DNA of 64,000 nucleotides. Origin: Salvator merianae (Eukaryota > Chordata > Lepidosauria > Squamata > Teiidae). The stretch's first letter is position 1. Each line of letters starts with the position of its first letter. The stretch spans positions 5,123,837 through 5,187,836 of the forward strand of contig QVOM02000103.1 in the NCBI GenBank assembly GCA_003586115.2. The letters run 5' to 3'. The translations under genes and the position numbers were made by a program. Shown one piece after another: positions 58,801 through 64,000 of the stretch. The notes below the pieces were generated by a model. It was not told the DNA's origin, did not search any database, and saw nothing but the letters and a program-made list of their open reading frames with translations.

Positions 58801-60900
58801 ATAAAAAGTACAAATCCGAAAGGGCTATGAAATCATCTATCTACTCTAATTTGTTTGTACCACTAAACTTTTTGTAGATATCAATATTTATTGGATGAAA
58901 GCTCAACATTTTTAGAAATCTAAATTCTGTTTTGAAGTTCCATGAATGAAAAACATAGTTCAAAAATGAGAAATATCTCTACATGAAATAGATTTCCCAA
59001 CAGCTATTGACATAAATAAGAAATGGATTAATGCCCACTGCATAAAACTGGAAAAAGAAAAATGCAGAGATAAATCAACTTTACAAAATGGAATGTGTGT
59101 GAATGGAAACCTGGTGTGGGAGGTATGAGCTGTCTTCATAGGAAAGAGGAAAAGCATGAAGAAGTGGATAAGTACAGCAAAGTTTAACTGAATAAATGTT
59201 ATAAACACAAAACACAGTCAAGGGAATCATAAGGAAGTAGCTTAAATACTTCAAAGAAAGTTTCCCTTTCATGAAAAACAATGCACTGATTAGTCTCAGT
59301 TTTCTAGCCTAGAGGTGTTTTCTTTAAAATTCTTTTGTACATTATTCATATTCTTAGCAGAAATAGCCTTGTTGGCACTCCTCTGATTGGTAGTTGTGTA
59401 GCAACAAGGAAAAGGTGTTCAGATTTCTGTTTTTACATTCTTTCAGCAAAGTGGCAAATTGGTAATGAGGCTTGGCATTCTTTCAGACTTCATTCTTCAA
59501 GTTATATACACTCCTCAGCATCTGAAGATGCTTTAAAAAAAAAACCCTGCTGCTAGGTGTATAAGTAAAGGACAGAAGTAAAGTGTGCCCTTGGATGTGG
59601 TAGATTTAAATGATGGGAGTTTTATAACTTTAGTGAAGGATAAACAATATTTTGAATGCATAAACCTTTGAACTTAAACATTGGTTCAAGCACAACTCAC
59701 TAGAAAGATGTATTATCAGCTTCAGCAATACAAGAAGAATAATCTCAGTGGTTACCAGGATAATGTATGCATGAAATGCTAGAAACATTCTCAACAGAGC
59801 AATTATACAAATTGAGTCCAACTCTATTCTGTGGACCTTCTGTCTATACATGTACCCATTTCAGTAAATTTATTTGCCGTTCTCTCCCTGTTAATTAGCA
59901 GAAGCCTATTAGTCCATGCAACTTGCCAAAACTAGTGAGGCCTTTTGCATGGTCCACGTTTCTTACTGTACCTAAAATAAGCATGTTAATCTTAAGAAGA
60001 TATTACCTCTGTGTAATGGTATTGTTAAAATTCAGCCATAAAGCAAATGTGAACTTTGCAAATTACGGACCTATTTATAGTACTGAAGTTGGTGCCCCAT
60101 TGATTTCATTTGTGTTGTTCTCAGTTTGGAAGATCGCACGCTACATGAGAATAAGATCTAACCACAGGGCATAAGATAATTGGCATGCACAGAAATATAT
60201 CAAAAGGCACTGGACACTGAAAAATGCACAGAATCACTGAAAAGAATGAATTCAAAAAGGAACAATTAATTCATAAGAGACAAGAGAAAAAGTTGTACTG
60301 AACCTCCAAAAGGTATCACATTCATTTCAATTAAAATGGCACATGTATGCATTCATTTATTTGTAATACATATAGTTTTATATTGAAGAAGTTAGTGTAC
60401 ATGTATCAGGTGTTCTCTAGTTCTCTCTATAAGTCACATATCCACTCTTTGCAATAGATATAAAGGTTATCTTTATAGACAGTTTTCTATTTCCCCTAAA
60501 GGAGAAGAAAAGACACCTATACATTCCTTATTCATTAGGATTATAAAGCTAAATTTGTGCTCCAGTTTATTTCAAATACAGATGATTCTTCTTTGGTCTT
60601 TATCTCCACAGAACCTTTAGCCTTGTGAAATATTATTTTGCCTTTAGGAAATCGAGGAGTTGTTTTTATTGCTGTAGTAGCTTCTTCATACATGCAAAGT
60701 CTAGCAATGCTGTTTCTCTAAATATGAGATTTTGAGGTTAGCAACAGCTGATCTATTCATATAGAAATACCCTCAACCTTCTTGCAAATGTCACTAAGGA
60801 AGCACATAAAGGAATTATTTTTTTAAAGATGTGATAATGACTAATTTGAAGTATGTTACAATGGAATGAAACCCTCTCTGTGACAATTCCAAAATATGAC
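58801..60900. other. No recognised feature
   Basis: AT-rich, no motif. Confidence 0.45.
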
Positions 60901-60902
60901 TA

Positions 60903-60985
60903 TTGCATATTTTACATTACATATTTTACATACATTACATACATTACATATTTTACATACATTACATATTTTACATTACATGGGT
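60903..60985. repeat. ACATATTTTACATTACAT minisatellite
   Basis: Irregular repeats of ACATATTTTACAT and ACATTACAT words over about 80 bases. Confidence 0.85.
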
Positions 60986-62280
60986 TACATTTCCACTCCC
61001 AAATAAAATAGGTTACAGAATGGACAGAAATTACAGAAAACTTTTTCCCCACAATTTTTTTCAGTGGTCAAATTACTTATTCAGTCTTCTAGTGTCAAAA
61101 CAATGTAAAGCACACACTTTTGAATACCTAAATTATTTTCCTTAAAATACTCTCTGCTGAAAGTCTCAGTACATGGAAGGAAAAGACTGTGGAAACTTTG
61201 GAACATGTTTTTCTGCATTGTTCATTCTATAAAGAGCCAGTCTTCTGAAATTCTGTGCCAATACCCTGGAAGTACGTTTAAACTGTAAACTTTCTTGCTA
61301 TTGTGATTCCAAGACACTGTTCAGCAGTAGTTTCACCAATTTTTGTGTTGATATCATCACAAGACAATTTATTCAATAGGTGTTCAGCTTCAACTGATTG
61401 TAATTCCTATTTTAAATTCCTTCATTTTACTGTTGCCTGAAAATATTTGTTTTCTCTGTATTCTGCAGCCCTGGTCTTAGACCCTAAGTAAATTCATATA
61501 TAACTGCAGAAAACTAGTATTATGAAATAGGTGAATGCTTTCATTCCATTGATTGTTAGAGTGAATAATTAAAAAAAATTAGCCTGCAACTTCCTCAGAC
61601 AGAATCCATTAACCCTTTCTTAACCTGAAACCTTTAATTTAGAGGCACAAACATTCAGTTCTGTGGGAAAATTTAAAAGTGCCAGAAAAGAAATCACTTG
61701 CTCTAAAAATAATAATAATAATAATAACAAGATGTGAAGTTCAGATTAAAATTTGGTTGTCTACAGGAGGCTTTAAAGAAGTGACTTGCTGTGATAACTA
61801 CGCTATGCGCTACCAAATCTAAACAGAAATGAACACCTTCTAATAATTTATTTGTAAAGCTATTGATCAACCTAATGAAGTGTTTGACCTTTTAATGTAC
61901 TCATATCTGCAAAATAGCTTGCAAGCAGGCACCAAATAAGTACTAAAATATAGTAGAAAATATGAGCTATTAAAAAGTTACGTAAATCAATATTGGGGTA
62001 GATTTCTATTCTGTGTACCCTAAAGAACTGATTGTTATTATTGTTGTTATTTTTGCAGGGTTTGCACCTGCAAAAATATTTCCTATAAGTCCTATTTCCT
62101 ATAAGTCCTGCAGGATTAAAGACCACAGTTAGTCTTGGTAACTATATAATTATTTCCATGATTGGGGGCAGTATGTCTCTGAATGCCAGATACAAAAAAA
62201 AAAACCAAAAAAAACCCCAGTGATAAATGGCTGTTGTCTTTGACTGTGTCGGCACTGGGACAGCAGCCCACATGGTACAC
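60986..62280. other. No recognised feature apart from (AAT)n
   Basis: AT-rich. A short AAT repeat lies at 61708-61727 and a TTATTGTTGTTATT tract lies near 62035. Confidence 0.45.
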
Positions 62281-62283
62281 TTT

Positions 62284-62463
62284 GGCCCTTTCTGCAATTG
62301 GACTTATTCCAGATTATATCTCAGAATAGGGACCTGCCATCTGCATGCTAGTGCAGACTATGGCAGGCCCTAGGCAAGACCTTTCATAGTTTGCACTAGC
62401 ATGTGAATAGCAGGTCCCTATTCTGGGATATAATCCACAATAAGACCAAGTGCAGAAAGGGCC
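62284..62463. mobile_element. 180-bp palindromic MITE, family D copy 2
   Basis: Termini GGCCCTTTCTGCA and TGCAGAAAGGGCC are perfect 13-base inverted repeats. TTT flanks both sides (62281-62283, 62464-62466). Arms of nearly 80 bases pair with few mismatches around a loop of about 20 bases. Same length as the copy at 26112. Confidence 0.9.
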
Positions 62464-63640
62464 TTTGTCCACGTGGTAGACTGGTCCACTAGGGGATACT
62501 ATAGCCTTCTCCAACAGAAGACCACTTTAAAGCAATCTGCAAATCATTTCGTGTTGGTGAACTGATCTAGCTGCTCACAAGTAGCCAGCAGCAAATGGCT
62601 GATTCATTCTATCAGGGATGATGAGCCCAGCCACAGATGTGGCCTCAGAAATGTGCTGCTTCTGGGCACCCAGCTAAAACAGCCCCAGCCTCCATTCCTA
62701 GCCTTTGAAGTTGGGCCAGGATGGACTGTCTGTAATGTGGATGGTCCTTAGTGTGGGCCACCAGCTGTCCTTCCTATCTTGGAAAAGATTGCTTGAGATG
62801 GCCCAAGACTGGCCAAGTGTGGCATGGGATACTGCTCCATGTGTAGATCTTGACTTGGTGTCCTGGTTGTGGACCACCCAGCACTTTGAAAAACATTATG
62901 CTTAGCTTGAATTGATCTGACAGGGGTCTTCTTATGTTCATATGTACCTGTTTGAATCAATAATCCTGCAGGTTAAACAATAATCTGATTTGCATTGGGA
63001 AGATCAGTTAGAAAGAAACAGCAGGACATTTGAGAGTTTAGCCAGGAAGATCAGTTTTCTGAGGGGAAGATAAAATAGCCAAAGAAATAAATTGACCATG
63101 ACAGGTCCCAAACTATTAAATCCTCCACCCCAATAAATATTCACAAAAAAAGCACCAGAAAGCTTAATACATATCTTGAGAACTGGCAACATAAAAGACA
63201 TGGTAGTGCATCCTGTAAAATTGAGACTCCTGGCAGAAGATATTCCATAACGCTTTTTACCTCCTGCCACCATGTGTACCTGTCTGTACTTCACAGATGT
63301 TACTCTTTAATGATAGTGTTCATTTGCTTACAGGCAATGTTCTAACAAATAAATTTAAAATTCATTTGAAACTTATTCATCTCTGTGGTCACGATCAGGT
63401 TGACTCTGTTGGAGATATCCTTCAGCAAAACAAGAAAGTTTGAAAATCGATATTCCTTAAAGAAAATTGTTCAGCACTCTTCAGGATTATAATGTATTCA
63501 TTACATATTCATCATGGATATGGACTCCTTCCTTTTGGCTTTTGTTCAGTTTTTAAAAGCTTAGTGTGTGAATCAATAAATATCTGAAGTTTCAGCAAAA
63601 CAGATTATATTTGGTATTTTATACAAATCCAAGCCTCCTC
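62464..63640. other. Mostly unassigned; possible LINE 3' UTR remnant
   Basis: Near 62920 CAGGGGTCTTCTTATGTTCA resembles a CR1 3' terminus, with weak upstream support (GTGTCCTGGTTGTGGACC). The rest shows no motif. Confidence 0.3.
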
Positions 63641-63701
63641 ACTTTACTTTACTTTACTTTACTTTACTTTACTTTACTTTACTTTACTTTACTTTACTTT
63701 A
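63641..63701. repeat. (ACTTT)n microsatellite
   Basis: About twelve perfect pentamers abutting the start of a dispersed repeat. Confidence 0.98.
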
Positions 63702-64000
63702 ATTTCAATTTCTACCCCGCCCTACACCGAGGGGTCCCAGGGCGACTTACAAAAACATACCAAAAAACAATTACAATAAAAACACCATAAAAACATTATA
63801 AAACATCATAAAACATACAAAAAGCTTGCAAAGCTTATAAAAACTATTACAGTAAAAATCCCATAAAAACATTTTTAAAAAATCATAAAAAATATTTCAT
63901 GCCCCCTACCACAAAACCACCCTCACCCAACAATACAACAGTCCAGCAGCAATGAGAGGGGCTTCTCAGAGGGTCAAGGCCCATATGCCTGGGCAAAGAG
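63702..64000 (-). repeat. Reptile L2-associated repeat, runs off window
   Basis: TTTCTACCCCGCCCTACACC, GGGGTCCCAGGGCGACTTAC and an A-rich CATAAAACA stretch are the least decayed version of the family also seen at 26715 and 53655. The copy continues beyond 64000. Confidence 0.65.

Overview
This window is vertebrate nuclear DNA. It is AT-rich, full of microsatellites, has no operon-like gene packing, and consists largely of layered, decayed transposable elements. The mix is CR1-type and L2-type LINEs, an R4/Dong-type LINE, an L1 3' end, a tRNA-derived SINE, hAT-like short elements and PIF/Harbinger elements. That mix is best matched by a non-avian reptile, most likely a squamate; the species call is inference. 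I found no host protein-coding exon I would defend, no tRNA or rRNA gene and no CRISPR, so the window is probably intergenic or intronic.

Layout. Bases 1-8493 are a conspicuously GC-rich block that is the right-hand part of one large PIF/Harbinger DNA transposon, running off the left edge of the window. On the minus strand it carries a two-exon DDE transposase (8040-6314) and a four-exon Myb/SANT-like protein gene (4849-3337). Both are broken by in-frame stops, and the transposase has also lost its catalytic glutamate (Lys instead). On the plus strand, converging on the Myb gene, lie exon-like coding fragments of a possible third gene (1096-1342 and 2454-2881). An L2 LINE fragment (about 1370-2275) sits in what would be its intron. 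The element's right terminus at 8493 is followed by AT-rich, mostly unassigned DNA to 14.7 kb.

From 14.7 to 28.5 kb and again at 54.4 and 62.3 kb there are six short non-autonomous elements (14708, 25139, 27757, 54445; palindromic 180-bp copies at 26112 and 62284). Their termini resemble the Harbinger right end and they are flanked by 3-bp target duplications, perfect in four of six. They are best read as MITEs of the same system; the first two also share subterminal sequence with the big element.

The rest is a LINE graveyard. It holds an ORF1 (SGNH esterase) CR1 fused directly to its 3' end (21.1-22.2 kb) and an L1 ORF2 C-terminus (33.2-34.1 kb). It also holds two CR1-type RT fragments in a row (34.35-36.87 kb), the older one interrupted by a hAT-like element with an 8-bp duplication. 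Antisense CR1-type pieces lie at 38.5, 40.9-42.7 and 57.6-58.1 kb, an R4/Dong-type LINE at 48.3-49.8 kb, and L2-type 3' ends at 45.1 and 53.7-54.4 kb. Simple repeats (TTCC, TTTC, TAGG, GGAT, ACTTT, GGA) are scattered throughout.

All features were read by eye from the sequence; family assignments rest on protein motifs and terminal structure, not on database searches.
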